In this document: piece by piece, positions 18,157 through 28,949 of the stretch
Layout: each line of letters begins with the position of its first letter
Position numbering within the stretch: position 1 is the first letter of the stretch
NCBI RefSeq assembly: GCF_003545805.1
Contig: NZ_NMQR01000010.1
Span: 58,445 to 122,444 of the forward strand
Source of the DNA: Photorhabdus sp. CRCIA-P01
GTDB taxonomy: Bacteria; Pseudomonadota; Gammaproteobacteria; Enterobacterales; Enterobacteriaceae
Direction of reading: 5' to 3'
Length of the DNA stretch: 64,000 nucleotides
Notes under the pieces: generated by a model
Told to the model about the DNA's origin: nothing
What the model saw: only the letters and a program-made list of their open reading frames with translations
Databases searched by the model: none
Translations under genes and position numbers: made by a program

Positions 18157-19459
18157 GTGCCTGTACCTTGGCTCCGTAATCATTAATCGCTAACCACTCC
18201 GCTGGCAACCCAGAGAAATCCGCTTCTGCAACACCCAACCGCACAGCCTGATCCACCAAAATACGCGCCACATCGAAGTGACGGGGAAGCGGATGTTGAG
18301 CAAGGTAGTCTCTTAGTACCGCCCCCAAATCCAGTGGGCGTTGCTCCTGCTGATATACCAACAGGGCTTTTTCAATCATTGCCGCCAGTTGATCGTTTAT
18401 TTCACTGAATTCTTCATATTCCAGTTCTAACGGCAGTTCGCCGGTCACTTCTTCATTACGTAACGCCAGTTCTTCATCACGCATATCCAGTAAACGCTCG
18501 GCGTTGGCAACGGTGAGGGTCCACGGGTTATCAAAATAGTGTTGAACCGATTGACGTAAGCGCTGGGAGAAAATACGGTTTTTATCCATATCAATCGCGG
18601 TACGGATAAATTTGTGAACGTGGCGGTCGTAGCCAATCCATAAATCAATCGCCTGCTGACCCCAACTGATAATACGGTCCAGTTTGCTTTGCAGATCAAA
18701 TACCAGTTTATCAACCAGTTCTGATCCGCCACTGCCCATATTCGCATCCTGAATGCGTAGTAAATTAGCCTGTAGTTTATCTCCCGCCGCTTCCAGTGTG
18801 TCCTGGAGTTCCCGCAACGTACCTGATGTTTCGGATAACAGTTGCTCACAGTTGGCAATCGCGGCTTGCCAATCTTGATTCAGCAACGCCGCGATATCTT
18901 CTTTAACCGAGCTTTGCTGCTCGTCCATTACGCGCTGAGACATGTCGATGCTATCGAAGATTTCCGCGACAGAATATTTCAGCGGCGCAAAAACATTACG
19001 GTGCCAATGAAATTCATCTCCCTTTTCTTCCGCCGCTTCCGCTGCCCGGTGTAACTCACTCGCCACCACCGAAAGTTGCATCGAAAGACGTAAGGTAGAA
19101 AATTCCCGCTGACGAATGTAATAGTCACTGATACTCATTCCAAGCGGGGTTAAGCGATAGATTGCGTTGCCATCGGCCAATTCACTGGTGAAACGGTTAA
19201 GAAGTTTCTGACGCACCATGTCATTGATAGCATTGTTGGCCCGCACCGCGACCGATTCCGTGGTCTGCTCAAATCCTTTGCAAACTTCACGAAAGGCATC
19301 AACCAGCTCTTCTTCGCTCATCTCGCCATCCAGACGCTCACTGTTCAACACCGCGATTGCCATCAGAAAAGCCAGTCTTTCCGCGGGCAAGGAGATGGAA
19401 AAGTCGTTTTTCCTGGCCCAAGACACCAGTTCCGGGACAGTCTGGGAATATTCACTCAT
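18137..19459 (-). CDS. mukF: Condensin kleisin subunit MukF
   Basis: A 440-residue protein, the same length as in E. coli. It begins [20 protein letters not shown], with an N-terminal winged helix that dimerises, a helical middle, and a C-terminal winged helix that contacts the MukB head. First gene of the mukFEB operon; it follows cmoM by 10 bp, so all four may be cotranscribed. AAGGA lies before the ATG. Confidence 0.97.
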   Translation of the reverse strand: MSEYSQTVPELVSWARKNDFSISLPAERLAFLMAIAVLNSERLDGEMSEEELVDAFREVCKGFEQTTESVAVRANNAINDMVRQKLLNRFTSELADGNAIYRLTPLGMSISDYYIRQREFSTLRLSMQLSVVASELHRAAEAAEEKGDEFHWHRNVFAPLKYSVAEIFDSIDMSQRVMDEQQSSVKEDIAALLNQDWQAAIANCEQLLSETSGTLRELQDTLEAAGDKLQANLLRIQDANMGSGGSELVDKLVFDLQSKLDRIISWGQQAIDLWIGYDRHVHKFIRTAIDMDKNRIFSQRLRQSVQHYFDNPWTLTVANAERLLDMRDEELALRNEEVTGELPLELEYEEFSEINDQLAAMIEKALLVYQQEQRPLDLGAVLRDYLAQHPLPRHFDVARILVDQAVRLGVAEADFSGLPAEWLAINDYGAKVQAHVIDTY

Positions 19460-19469
19460 AATGTGTCCT

Positions 19470-20249
19470 TTAAACCGTTAAAGCTGGCTTGCGTGCCATG
19501 ACATGAATGTAACGCCCCAGACTAATATAAGGCTCCTGTCGGCAATAACGCTGTTCCAATTCCAGTAACGCCGGAAAATTTTCATTCTGTAATTGGCGAT
19601 TTTGCAAATAGTCGTGAAAAACACGCACGCCTGTTTTGCCGGTAATCGTCATATTTAATTCATCAAGCCATTGATATACCTGCTCAGGCGCCAATGGATT
19701 CTGAGGCGATAATGAACGTTTCCTGCGACGCGACATATTGGGTGTCGCCAAATGAAAATTACCTAAAATAGCATTACGCATGACCAAACCATTGGCATTG
19801 TAAAACATTAAAGACAGAGCGCCTCCAGGATTAATGATATTCGTTAACACTTCTATTGCATATTTCTGATCGGTAATCCATTCCAGTACGGCATGAAACA
19901 ATACCAGATCTACCGGCTGTTCTATATATTGGCTAATTTCTTGTACCGGGCTTCGTATAAATTGCATATTTTGGCTGACACCTTTTTCTTCGGCGGCCAG
20001 CTTTGCCCGTTGGATCATTTCTTCTGATAAATCACACAATATCACTTGATGACCCAATTCAGCTAATTGGCATGCCATATTTCCCTCTCCGCCACCCGCA
20101 TCTAAAATACGCAGTGGACGTTGAGGTAATTGAGCCAGTAATTCGCTAATATCCTGCCAGACAACGGCTTGCCTGATTTTACCTTTGGTTGTGCCGTAAA
20201 TATTACGAGAGAATTTGTCTGCAATATCATCGAAATTGCGATCCCGCAT
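19470..20249 (-). CDS. cmoM: tRNA 5-carboxymethoxyuridine methyltransferase CmoM (formerly SmtA)
   Basis: A 259-residue class I SAM methyltransferase. Motif I is [10 protein letters not shown], followed by [11 protein letters not shown] and [12 protein letters not shown]. CmoM methylates cmo5U34 of certain tRNAs to the methyl ester, widening wobble decoding. The start at 20249 ([19 protein letters not shown]) agrees with E. coli CmoM and has GAGG 11 bp upstream. A longer frame to 20330 exists only because an ERIC element (20273-20400) happens to be open there. Same order as in E. coli, ahead of mukFEB. Confidence 0.93.
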   Translation of the reverse strand: MRDRNFDDIADKFSRNIYGTTKGKIRQAVVWQDISELLAQLPQRPLRILDAGGGEGNMACQLAELGHQVILCDLSEEMIQRAKLAAEEKGVSQNMQFIRSPVQEISQYIEQPVDLVLFHAVLEWITDQKYAIEVLTNIINPGGALSLMFYNANGLVMRNAILGNFHLATPNMSRRRKRSLSPQNPLAPEQVYQWLDELNMTITGKTGVRVFHDYLQNRQLQNENFPALLELEQRYCRQEPYISLGRYIHVMARKPALTV

Positions 20250-20272
20250 GAAAAACTGCCTCACTAATGGAA

Positions 20273-20400
20273 TATACCCTTCATCTTTCAAGCTGCTGCT
20301 TTGTTGGCTGCTTTCACTCACCCCAGTCACATAGTTTATCTATGCTCCTGGGGATTCGTTCATTTGCCGCCGCGCTGCAACTCGAAATCTATTAGGTATA
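20273..20400 (+). repeat. ERIC element 1
   Basis: A 128-bp imperfect palindrome bounded by TATACC and GGTATA, with the ERIC core GCTCCTGGGGATTC and CACCCCAGTCAC. It lies between cmoM and elyC, which are divergent. Near-identical to the copy at 31593-31719. Confidence 0.93.
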
Positions 20401-20528
20401 GATCTGATTTATCTGTTGAGATTTCATTATGCTGGCTGCTATTTTGGCACAGCATTCGTTGATATAACCACTTTTGACAACAAACTGTGAACCACATGGC
20501 TATAATTCAACCAAATTAAGGTAAATAA

Positions 20529-21365
20529 ATGCAATTTTTATTTAAAAAGTATCTCGGTGCAATGGTGATGCCTCTGCCATTAATACTGCTAATTTCACTT
20601 GCTGCTTTATTCCTGTTGTGGTTTACCCGTTGGCAAAAAACCGGAAAAATGGTTCTAACATTCAGTTGGCTCACGCTACTTCTGCTCAGTTTGCAACCCG
20701 TTGCCGATAAGCTGCTGTTACCACTGGAATCGGTTTATGCTAAAAGCGACCCATCTGATCCCAGTCACAATCCACCGGTTGATTATATCGTCGTTCTTGG
20801 TGGTGGCTTCACTTATAACCCAAATTGGGCACCCAGTTCAAACTTACTTAACAACAGCTTGCCACGAGTGACAGAAGGTATTCGCTTATATCGCCTGAAC
20901 CCCGGCTCTAAAATGATCTTTACCGGTGGTAAAGGGGCGAATGTTAAAAGTAGCGCCGAAGTCGCCGCTATCGTAGCCCAATCGCTCGGCGTGCCCGCAG
21001 AAGATACGATAGCACTGACAAAACCAATGGATACTGAGCAAGAAGCCAATGAGGTTGAGAAACTGATTGGTAACCAACCCTTTATTTTAGTGACTTCCGC
21101 CAATCATATGCAGCGAGCAATCACTTTCTTTAAACAACATGGGTTGAACCCCATTCCCGGCCCGGCTAACCAATTAGCGATCACTTCACCATTACATCCT
21201 TGGGAAAAATATCTACCCTCAGCTTACTTTCTGTCTCACTCAGAGCGGGTATGGTACGAAACTTTAGGCTCCCTCTGGCAACGCATTAAGCCGTCGAAAA
21301 GTTCAGCACCCCCACAAACATCAGAGCATGCTCAACCGGTAAATGATCCACAAACCATGCCTTGA
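20529..21365 (+). CDS. elyC: Envelope biogenesis factor ElyC (YcbC, DUF218)
   Basis: A 278-residue inner-membrane protein with two N-terminal membrane segments (about 10-60) and a periplasmic DUF218 domain (YIVVLGGGFTYNP, then MIFTGGKGANVKSSAEVAAI, PFILVTSANHMQRAITFF). ElyC affects peptidoglycan and enterobacterial common antigen carrier-lipid metabolism in E. coli. The last 25 residues are a Pro/Ser-rich tail absent from the E. coli protein. It is divergent from cmoM, as in E. coli. TAAGG precedes the ATG. Confidence 0.9.
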   Translation: MQFLFKKYLGAMVMPLPLILLISLAALFLLWFTRWQKTGKMVLTFSWLTLLLLSLQPVADKLLLPLESVYAKSDPSDPSHNPPVDYIVVLGGGFTYNPNWAPSSNLLNNSLPRVTEGIRLYRLNPGSKMIFTGGKGANVKSSAEVAAIVAQSLGVPAEDTIALTKPMDTEQEANEVEKLIGNQPFILVTSANHMQRAITFFKQHGLNPIPGPANQLAITSPLHPWEKYLPSAYFLSHSERVWYETLGSLWQRIKPSKSSAPPQTSEHAQPVNDPQTMP

Positions 21366-21381
21366 AATAACATGGAGAAAT

Positions 21382-21415
21382 GAAAGCGCAAATAGTAATA
21401 AAATGACGCGCTTTC
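21382..21415. terminator. Possible terminator between convergent elyC and kdsB
   Basis: GAAAGCGC and GCGCTTTC are separated by an 18-base loop. It lies between two convergent genes, but the large loop and missing U-run make it weak. Confidence 0.35.
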
Positions 21416-21445
21416 GTTAACTCGATAATGGGTTCAAACAAATCA

Positions 21446-22195
21446 TTAGATTTCAGCAAAAACTTTTCTGACCGCGGCTAAATCTTCCGGCGTATCAACC
21501 CCCACTCCCGGCGCTTTTAATGCAATCCCCACATGAATTTTTTCGCCATACCAAAGTACCCGCAATTGTTCCAGCATTTCAATTTGCTCCAACGGACTCG
21601 GCTCCCATTGCACATAACGACGGATAAAACCCGCGCGATAGGCATAAATACCAATATGACGCAGGAAATGATCGCCAATCGTTTCCCGTGATTGAATAAA
21701 ACGGTCACGCTCCCAGGGAATAGTGGCCCTGGAGAAATAGAGCGCATAACCCTGTTTATCCATAACGACTTTCACAGCATTAGGGTTGAAAGCTTCCTCT
21801 GCATCGTGAATCTGCACGGCCAACGTTGCCATTCCCGCTTTGCGGCCCGCCAAATTCTCTGCAACCTGTTTAATAATCTCTTCGGGAATCAGCGGTTCAT
21901 CACCCTGAACATTAACGATAATTTCATCATCGGAAAATTGATATTTGTTGATAACCTCAGCTAACCGTTCGGTACCAGAATGGTGATTTTCGTTGGTCAG
22001 ACAAGCCTCTCCCCCCGCCGCCACAACGGCATCAACAACGTCATGATTATCTGTTGCCACAATGACGCGTTCAGCACCTGAACGCTTTGCCCGTTCCATA
22101 ACACGGACAATCATCGGCTTGCCATGAATATCGGCTAAAGGTTTACCAGGTAAACGGATTGAAGCAAAGCGGGCTGGAATAATAACGGTGAACAT
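21446..22195 (-). CDS. kdsB: 3-deoxy-manno-octulosonate cytidylyltransferase KdsB
   Basis: A 249-residue enzyme that makes CMP-Kdo from CTP and Kdo for lipopolysaccharide inner core. It shows the nucleotide-binding start [16 protein letters not shown], then [11 protein letters not shown] and [12 protein letters not shown]. It is 3 bp after ycaR and probably cotranscribed with it, as in E. coli. Confidence 0.97.
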   Translation of the reverse strand: MFTVIIPARFASIRLPGKPLADIHGKPMIVRVMERAKRSGAERVIVATDNHDVVDAVVAAGGEACLTNENHHSGTERLAEVINKYQFSDDEIIVNVQGDEPLIPEEIIKQVAENLAGRKAGMATLAVQIHDAEEAFNPNAVKVVMDKQGYALYFSRATIPWERDRFIQSRETIGDHFLRHIGIYAYRAGFIRRYVQWEPSPLEQIEMLEQLRVLWYGEKIHVGIALKAPGVGVDTPEDLAAVRKVFAEI

Positions 22196-22198
22196 GCC

Positions 22199-22378
22199 TT
22201 ATTTTTCCTCATCCAGAGGTAATTCACGAGCTTCGTGATCCAACAGGACGGGAATACCATCACGTACAGGAAATGCCAGTCGATCCAACTTACAGATAAG
22301 TTCAAAATTCTCTTTATCGTAACTGAGCTTACCGTTACATACAGGGCAAGCAATAATTTCGAGTAAACGGTGATCCAT
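22199..22378 (-). CDS. ycaR: UPF0434/Trm112-like small protein YcaR
   Basis: A 59-residue protein with the family pattern [18 protein letters not shown] and [11 protein letters not shown]. Only one CxxC is present, so it is not a full zinc ribbon. GGAGG lies 6 bp before the ATG at 22378; the ATG at 22384 overlaps that ribosome site and is rejected. The function in bacteria is not established. Confidence 0.9.
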   Translation of the reverse strand: MDHRLLEIIACPVCNGKLSYDKENFELICKLDRLAFPVRDGIPVLLDHEARELPLDEEK

Positions 22379-22624
22379 ATACATCCTCCAATTATGGAGC
22401 TTTTATTTGATGCGGCTCAGAATAACATAAGCCTGGTGTCACCGTTAACTCTTGTTATTTGATCTTTCGATCCTTTTCCCAATATCATTCACAAAAATCC
22501 AGATAGAGGAAATGTGAAGGTTCAGAACCTCTCAGTAGATGTTATGCTTTTGTCTGAGAACCGATTTAGCTCTCTCTTTAATCATTAAAGAACGACAAAT
22601 AAAATAATCTAATGAGATGAAGTT

Positions 22625-22840
22625 TTAAAATGCAATTACATCGGTTGCAGTTAAGCTATAACCGTTGCGAGTAATTGAAAATTCTACATTTTGCCCTTCT
22701 GTAAGTGATTTGCTTTTTGTATTAGCAATCGCTTTTCTTCTGACCAATATGTCTTGTCCCCCATCCTGTGGAGAAATAAAACCATATCCTTTATTCTCAT
22801 CAAACCATTTCACTCGGCCCATCTTTAATTGTAATGTCAT
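22625..22840 (-). CDS. Divergent cold-shock domain protein
   Basis: A 71-residue CspA-like OB fold: MGRVKWFDENKGYGFISPQD at 7-26. RNP1 is KGYGFI (17-22) in place of KGFGFI, and RNP2 is DILVRR (30-35) in place of DVFVHF, so two aromatic nucleic-acid contacts and a His are gone and two Arg are gained. GGGGGA lies about 4-5 bp before the ATG. It stands where E. coli has ycaQ, between ycaR and lpxK. No cold-box-like leader was seen. It may bind nucleic acid differently from the major cold-shock proteins. Confidence 0.85.
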   Translation of the reverse strand: MTLQLKMGRVKWFDENKGYGFISPQDGGQDILVRRKAIANTKSKSLTEGQNVEFSITRNGYSLTATDVIAF

Positions 22841-23236
22841 GATAAATCCCCCATTTGTTCATCTCACAATAATTTAATTTATTGTTTTTGATGTTTTTTA
22901 CTCTTGATTAAGTTTTCGAATAGAACCTCGTCTCAGTTTCAATACGCTAAAATACACTTAATTCGAGTAGTACATTTGTTTAAGTAATGAATACAAACAA
23001 CAAGTATCCTGCCAACATTGCCGATGACTGAACCAAGTACATACAACGGTTGTTCATCCACAATGCATCGTTTTAATATCATTTAACAATGATAAAAAAT
23101 CAAATAAATCTGGAATAATTACTGAAATTTTATGAATTGGTAAGAAGAGAACGGCTTGATAAGGAAGCGGATAGAACAGCCTCCTTACCCGCTATCAGCT
23201 CACATTGGGCTGCTTTAGTTTAACTATAAGATTCAC
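22841..23236. other. Gene-free stretch between csp and lpxK
   Basis: About 400 bp, AT-rich, no supported coding frame. It should hold the promoter of the cold-shock gene on the - strand. I see no convincing terminator for lpxK or RNA gene. Confidence 0.5.
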
Positions 23237-24229
23237 TTAAACTTGTTTATTTGCTTCCAATAATGAATCTATTTCATTCAGCATTGCCTGCCCTTTTTCC
23301 TGTGGTAATTGGGCATCTACCGGTAAATACCACCAATTTGGCCGGGCAAATTTAAAGCACTTAACGGCATCTTTTTCCGTCATCAGTAAATTCTGGTTTG
23401 TATCAGCCAGATGGGTCAACTGCTCTTCGGTGTACATTTGATGATCGGCAAATGCAGACTCTTTTTGCAACTCAGCCCCCAACTGTTGCAGGGTTGCAAA
23501 GAACCGAGGTGGATGGCCGATTCCAGCCATAGCAACAGCCCGAGGTATCAGATTCACTGCTCGCTTTTCACCGCTCACCATATTCACGGCTAACTCGCCG
23601 GCTAATGTCATGGATAATTCGCCTGGCCGAGGAGTACCACCGTTGGTGATGATGGCATTAACCCTGTTCAATCGCCCAGATAGCTCACGCATTGGACCTG
23701 CCGGCAGCCACCAGCCATTACCAAAACGGCGAACACCATCAATAACCGCAATTTCAAAATCCCGCTGCAAAGCATAGTGCTGCAAACCATCGTCAGTCAC
23801 GATAATATCCAATGACGTATCTGCCAGTAATGCTTTCACTGCTGCAACCCGTTTTGGCGCAACCGCCACAGGTGCGCCAGTACGATGGTGAATTAATACC
23901 GGCTCATCACCGGCTTGAGCCGTAGTGATATTTTCAGTCACCAACAGAGGATAACTTTCCGCTTTACCTCCATAGCCGCGGGAAACAACACCAACCCGAT
24001 AACCTTTTTTCTGCAACTGTTCCACCAGCCAGATAACCACCGGCGTTTTACCATTACCGCCGGCAGTCAGATTACCCACGACCACAACAGGTACAGGCGC
24101 TTTCCAAGATTGCCTTAACCCTGTTTTATAACTCAACCACCGTAAACCACTTATCAGCCCGTAAAGGGCTGAAAAAGGTAACAACAGTAAATAAAGCCAT
24201 GAACGGCCTGACCATATGCGTTCAATCAT
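23237..24229 (-). CDS. lpxK: Tetraacyldisaccharide 4'-kinase LpxK
   Basis: A 330-residue inner-membrane kinase (E. coli 328) that phosphorylates the 4' position of the lipid A disaccharide. It has an N-terminal membrane helix (about 10-28), the P-loop [13 protein letters not shown] at 51-63, and DDGLQHYAL, which carries the catalytic Asp. It overlaps the msbA stop codon by 4 bp, so translation is probably coupled to the flippase that exports its product. Confidence 0.97.
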   Translation of the reverse strand: MIERIWSGRSWLYLLLLPFSALYGLISGLRWLSYKTGLRQSWKAPVPVVVVGNLTAGGNGKTPVVIWLVEQLQKKGYRVGVVSRGYGGKAESYPLLVTENITTAQAGDEPVLIHHRTGAPVAVAPKRVAAVKALLADTSLDIIVTDDGLQHYALQRDFEIAVIDGVRRFGNGWWLPAGPMRELSGRLNRVNAIITNGGTPRPGELSMTLAGELAVNMVSGEKRAVNLIPRAVAMAGIGHPPRFFATLQQLGAELQKESAFADHQMYTEEQLTHLADTNQNLLMTEKDAVKCFKFARPNWWYLPVDAQLPQEKGQAMLNEIDSLLEANKQV

Positions 24230-25971
24230 TGACCAAATTGTATCCGATGTAGTTGTGAATAGACACCATTTCGCTCCAGCAGAGAGAGATGATTACCTCG
24301 TTCAACAATATGACCATCTTCAATCACCAGAATTTCATCCGCGTTTTCAATGGTTGATAGACGATGTGCAATAACCAGCGAGGTTCTGTTTTTCTGCAAT
24401 TCATCCAGTGCCGCCTGAATTGCCCGTTCAGATTCCGTGTCCAGCGCCGAGGTTGCCTCATCAAGAATCAAAACCGGAGAATCACGCAACAAAGCACGTG
24501 CGATAGCAATACGCTGACGTTGACCGCCAGAAAGCAGCACACCATTCTCACCGATCATCGTATCCAAGCCGTTATCCAGCTTCCTGATGAAGTCCATTGC
24601 ATAAGCCATCTCAGCGGCTTTCTCAATCTCTTCACGGCTGTATCGGTTTTCACTGGCATAAGCAATATTATTCGCTACCGTGTCATTAAATAGATGCACA
24701 TTCTGCGATACCAGAGCAACCTGTCCACGCAAGGAAGAGAGCGTATATTCCCGCAAGTCATGCCCATCCAACAAAATATTACCTTCGTTGACATCATAAA
24801 AACGGGTCAACAAATTCGCTATTGTGGATTTACCAGAACCAGAACGCCCTACCAAAGCAACAATTTTTCCCGCCGGGATATACATGGAAATATTTTGTAA
24901 CGCCGGTAATTCCTTGGTTGGATAGCAGAAAGTCACATTACGGAACTCAATATCACCGTTCGCTTTTTTAAGCTCCCGCTTGCCGTCATCTTTTTCCTGT
25001 TCCAAATCCAGAATCGAAAACAGCGTTTGACAGGCGGCCATGCCTCGCTGGAATTGTGCATTAACATTCGTCAACGATTTCAATGGACGCATCAACGCAA
25101 TCATTGATGAAAATACCACCGTAATTTTACCCGCTGTCAGTGTTTCCATAATATCCGGGAAACTTGCCGCATACAGAACAAAGGCCAAAGCAAACGAGGC
25201 AATAAGCTGAATGATGGGATCAGAAATTGATGAAGCAGAAACCATTTTCATGCCTTGCTGACGCATATGGTTACTGACTTTATTAAAACGCTCAGTTTCT
25301 ACTTTCTGCCCACCGAAAATGAGCACTTCTTTATGCCCCTTCAACATTTGTTCAGCACTGGCTGTGACTTGTCCCATACTATTTTGCATATTCTTACTAA
25401 TACTGCGAAATCGCTTCGATACCACGCGAATCACCAGTGACACGATCGGCGCAATCACAATCAGGATCAGAGATAATTGCCAGCTATAGTAAAACATCAA
25501 AACAAATAGGCCGATAATGGATGCCCCTTCCCTGACCACGGTAATCAGTGCACTGGAAGAGGAAGAGGCCACTTGTTCAGAATCATAAGTGATACGGGAG
25601 AGCAGCGTCCCCGTGGATTGCTGATCAAAAAATGACACCGGCATCCCCATCATATGGCTGAACAGACGGCGACGCATCTGCATTACCACTTTACCGGAGA
25701 CCCAAGAGATACAATAACTTGATACAAACCCGGATAGCCCTCGCATAATCATTAAAGCAATCACAATCAGTGGCATCCATTTCAGTACATCACTGCTTGC
25801 TTTGCCGAAACCTTCATCAAGTAAAGGCTTAAGCAATGAAAGCATTAACGTATCACCGGCAGCATTAAGGATCAGTGCAACCGCAGCAACTATCAGCCCA
25901 ATCCTGAACGGAGAGACAATTGGCCATAGTCGGCAGAACGTCTGCCAGGTAGAAAGGTCTTTATCATTCAT
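24226..25971 (-). CDS. msbA: Lipid A flippase/ABC exporter MsbA
   Basis: A 581-residue half-transporter: six membrane helices (about 20-310), then a nucleotide-binding domain with Walker [10 protein letters not shown] at 375-383, signature LSGGQ at 480-484 and Walker B VLILDEAT at 500-507. It flips core-lipid A across the inner membrane. It lies 38 bp after comEC and overlaps lpxK, the conserved comEC-msbA-lpxK order. Confidence 0.98.
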   Translation of the reverse strand: MNDKDLSTWQTFCRLWPIVSPFRIGLIVAAVALILNAAGDTLMLSLLKPLLDEGFGKASSDVLKWMPLIVIALMIMRGLSGFVSSYCISWVSGKVVMQMRRRLFSHMMGMPVSFFDQQSTGTLLSRITYDSEQVASSSSSALITVVREGASIIGLFVLMFYYSWQLSLILIVIAPIVSLVIRVVSKRFRSISKNMQNSMGQVTASAEQMLKGHKEVLIFGGQKVETERFNKVSNHMRQQGMKMVSASSISDPIIQLIASFALAFVLYAASFPDIMETLTAGKITVVFSSMIALMRPLKSLTNVNAQFQRGMAACQTLFSILDLEQEKDDGKRELKKANGDIEFRNVTFCYPTKELPALQNISMYIPAGKIVALVGRSGSGKSTIANLLTRFYDVNEGNILLDGHDLREYTLSSLRGQVALVSQNVHLFNDTVANNIAYASENRYSREEIEKAAEMAYAMDFIRKLDNGLDTMIGENGVLLSGGQRQRIAIARALLRDSPVLILDEATSALDTESERAIQAALDELQKNRTSLVIAHRLSTIENADEILVIEDGHIVERGNHLSLLERNGVYSQLHRIQFGQ

Positions 25972-26009
25972 TATTGAGTTACCAACACAAAAAGAAATAG
26001 CGGGTTATT

Positions 26010-28337
26010 CTACTCATGATCACCACGAATACCAAACCACTGATGATACCAACGTGACATAATTTGTTGCCTATAGCTCATCATTTCAACATGATCGCCA
26101 TAAAAATAACCGGTTATCTGCCCGGATATTGCGGTACTGCGCCATTCTGCCCCGGTTTTACGATAACGTCGCTGCACTTTAACCGAAGGAAGTCGCCACG
26201 GGCTATAACGTGCAACAGAGACCAGTGCATATTGTGGTGAGACGGTATGAATAAAAGCGGCTGTAGATGACGTGTTACTACCATGATGTGGAACCTGCAA
26301 TATAGTCGATCTTAAATTCTCTTTTTCTATTCCCAATAGCTTATATTCCCCTTGCTTTTCCAGATCTCCGGTTAAAAGCAAGCTATGTTTGCCATCGTCT
26401 ACCCGAATGACACAAGATTCGTCATTACCTGCGTGTAATGATCTTACCGGCGGCCATAATACACGGAAGCTCAACCCTTGCCAGAGCCACTGTTCACCGC
26501 GTATACATGGAAGATGTTGCTGATCAATTAAAGAACTTCTCACAGCAATACCTGGATATTTTTGTTGTAAGAATTCCAGCCCACCCGTATGGTCAAGATG
26601 ATCATGACTGATAATAATCTGCTCTGGCGTTAATCGATGCCAACGCAAATAAGGGATTATCACCCTTTCAGCCATACTGCCGGTTTCCCAACGATTAGCG
26701 GTATCAAAAATCAGCGCCTTGCCATTTTTTTCAATGATAACCGCAAGCCCATGCCCAACATCCAGCATAGAAAACCGCCACAGATATTCTTCATTACGCC
26801 TCAGATAGCAGAGCATTATCCCTAAAGAAATACCAATCAGTAACTTATATGATTGCCACCAAGCGAATCGCCAAATGATGACAACAAACCAGCCAATAAA
26901 CGTTATTAATAGGGGAAAACGGCCCGTTTCACTCCATGACTGTTGCAAAACAGGTAAAGGAATTAAAGATAAGGTTACAGAGTAATCGACTAACTGCCAT
27001 AATAAAGCATGAATAAGAGAACAAAAATTACTGATTAATGCCAGCATAATCAACGGAACAGTAATAAAAGAGATGATTGGCACGGCCCAGAAGTTAGCAA
27101 ATAAAGCGGCAAAATTGACACCATGAAATAATAATAGCTGGAAGGGAATAAGCATCAGCATCATACCCATTTGCATATATAACCCACGCAGCCATAGCCA
27201 TTTCCAACCATAACGAAATGGTTCAATCAACGACGCCCAACGGAACCAAAACATGAGCGCCATCACGGCAAAAAAAGAGAGCCAGAAACTGTCAGAAAGC
27301 ACGGTCAAGGGATCAAATAAGAGAATCATTGCGGCTGTCCACAATGCCCACTGCCAAGGGAAACAGAGAATATTTCTGTAACGTAAATATAGCCAGAGCG
27401 TTAAACCCAGTAATGCACGAATAGCCGGAATGCCCCAACCCGATAGCCAGACATAATTTATTGCCACTATCCAACCGATAATCAATGGAAATCCGTGCCC
27501 TATCCAGTGCACGGGAAAGACAAGCTGTAATAATCTTGCCATCCACCAACCAAACATACTGGCAACAGTAATATGCAACCCTGAAATAGCCATAAGGTGA
27601 GCCGTACCTGTTTGCTGTAATAATAAATTATCCTCCTTACTTAACCACTGACGCTCACCGAATGCTAATGCCATCGCAATGCCACTATGCTTTAATTCAC
27701 GAATATCCGGTGCAATATGACTGACCAATCGCTGACGTAAGTTACATTTCCCGTCAATTAATTCGGCGTGAATGACTTTCCCTGTTAAAGGTCGGCGGAT
27801 AGCTAATGCCCTACGCTGGCTATCATATCCACCTTGATTTAGTTGGCTATGCACTGGCCGCAATTTCATTTTCAGCAACCATTCTTGACCGGCACACCGA
27901 GATTCAGGCGAAATATCCCAATAAGCAGAAACATACAGTGGCGGAAAAATAACTTTGTTTTCATTCTCAATAATACGCAGGATAACCCTACCTTTCTCTT
28001 CATTATCTAATGATAAACTTTCAATAATAACCCGTGATAGATGTGCTTTCTCGCTGAAATAGGTTATTTGTTCGAGCAGATGATTTCCCTGCCAGCACCC
28101 AATAATCAATGCCAATAACGAAATTGCAATCATCCGGCAAAAACAAAATGGCAAGAATAAGCAGAATAGCGCCAGTAATAGCAATGTCATAATCTGCCAT
28201 TGCCGTGGTAACTCAGGCAGAAAAAGCAAGGGTACAATACCGACAATAATAGCTATTGCAGCCTGATTCACGTTAATGATTGGTATAGGTTGTTTCCAAT
28301 TTGTTGTTATCCTGTTTATCACAACTGAAAACCACAT
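26010..28337 (-). CDS. comEC: DNA internalization ComEC/Rec2 family protein (YcaI)
   Basis: A 775-residue multi-pass membrane protein with the ComEC competence domain in the middle (LMAISGLHITVASMFGWWMA, LLGLTLWLYLRYRN) and a C-terminal metallo-beta-lactamase-like domain (MLDVGHGLAVIIEKNG, IISHDHLDHTGGLEFL, VPHHGSNTSS). In competent bacteria ComEC forms the inner-membrane DNA channel; in enterobacteria its role is less clear. Full-length compared with E. coli YcaI and apparently intact. Confidence 0.95.
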   Translation of the reverse strand: MWFSVVINRITTNWKQPIPIINVNQAAIAIIVGIVPLLFLPELPRQWQIMTLLLLALFCLFLPFCFCRMIAISLLALIIGCWQGNHLLEQITYFSEKAHLSRVIIESLSLDNEEKGRVILRIIENENKVIFPPLYVSAYWDISPESRCAGQEWLLKMKLRPVHSQLNQGGYDSQRRALAIRRPLTGKVIHAELIDGKCNLRQRLVSHIAPDIRELKHSGIAMALAFGERQWLSKEDNLLLQQTGTAHLMAISGLHITVASMFGWWMARLLQLVFPVHWIGHGFPLIIGWIVAINYVWLSGWGIPAIRALLGLTLWLYLRYRNILCFPWQWALWTAAMILLFDPLTVLSDSFWLSFFAVMALMFWFRWASLIEPFRYGWKWLWLRGLYMQMGMMLMLIPFQLLLFHGVNFAALFANFWAVPIISFITVPLIMLALISNFCSLIHALLWQLVDYSVTLSLIPLPVLQQSWSETGRFPLLITFIGWFVVIIWRFAWWQSYKLLIGISLGIMLCYLRRNEEYLWRFSMLDVGHGLAVIIEKNGKALIFDTANRWETGSMAERVIIPYLRWHRLTPEQIIISHDHLDHTGGLEFLQQKYPGIAVRSSLIDQQHLPCIRGEQWLWQGLSFRVLWPPVRSLHAGNDESCVIRVDDGKHSLLLTGDLEKQGEYKLLGIEKENLRSTILQVPHHGSNTSSTAAFIHTVSPQYALVSVARYSPWRLPSVKVQRRYRKTGAEWRSTAISGQITGYFYGDHVEMMSYRQQIMSRWYHQWFGIRGDHE

Positions 28338-28949
28338 CCTTATTCATCCTTACCCTTTTATTTTTCCAGCAGAGTATTCCTTATTTTTTACAAAGCAGCC
28401 AGAAGCACAAGAAAAACTATCAAACACCTTCGCAGATTAATTTCAGGCTAATAATCATTTCACAAATATATGCGAACAGCTTCGCAAATACAGAAAATTC
28501 CACCTGCTAATTACCAACTAAGTGTTATATTGATAGCAAATGCAACATTGCGATACTGATATCAAATAAAATATTTGGTAAGGTTTTGTCTGCATCCTCA
28601 TTACAGATATAAACACACACTCTAAACCATCATGAACTCACGATAAGTTACATTATCCACTTATTATTATAATTAAACACTAAATTCATTTTTGAAATTA
28701 TTAACCAAGCCTATAGATTAATAAAACAATTAATTTAATCATATGTAAAACAATAAAAATCATTATTACCAGAGATTACCTCAATTATTGAACACTGCAT
28801 TAGTGAAACTACTTAAATGAGTATCCAATTTTTGTTTTGTGATTAAGATCGCATTGATTTAACTTGAATGATACTAAATTAATATTTCCATTCTATTTTT
28901 ATATGGAAAATAATCAAAAAATCATGTTAAATACAATAAGGTGGTTTTT
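28338..28949. other. Gene-free AT-rich stretch
   Basis: About 600 bp between divergent comEC and the oxygenase gene. It is very AT-rich with many stop codons in all frames; no gene, RNA or repeat is supported. It is the left end of the block inserted between comEC and ihfB. Confidence 0.55.

Noticed and set aside
20250..20330. Extended N-terminus of CmoM
   Set aside because: The extension is encoded largely by an ERIC element and is absent from orthologues; a good ribosome site precedes the ATG at 20249.
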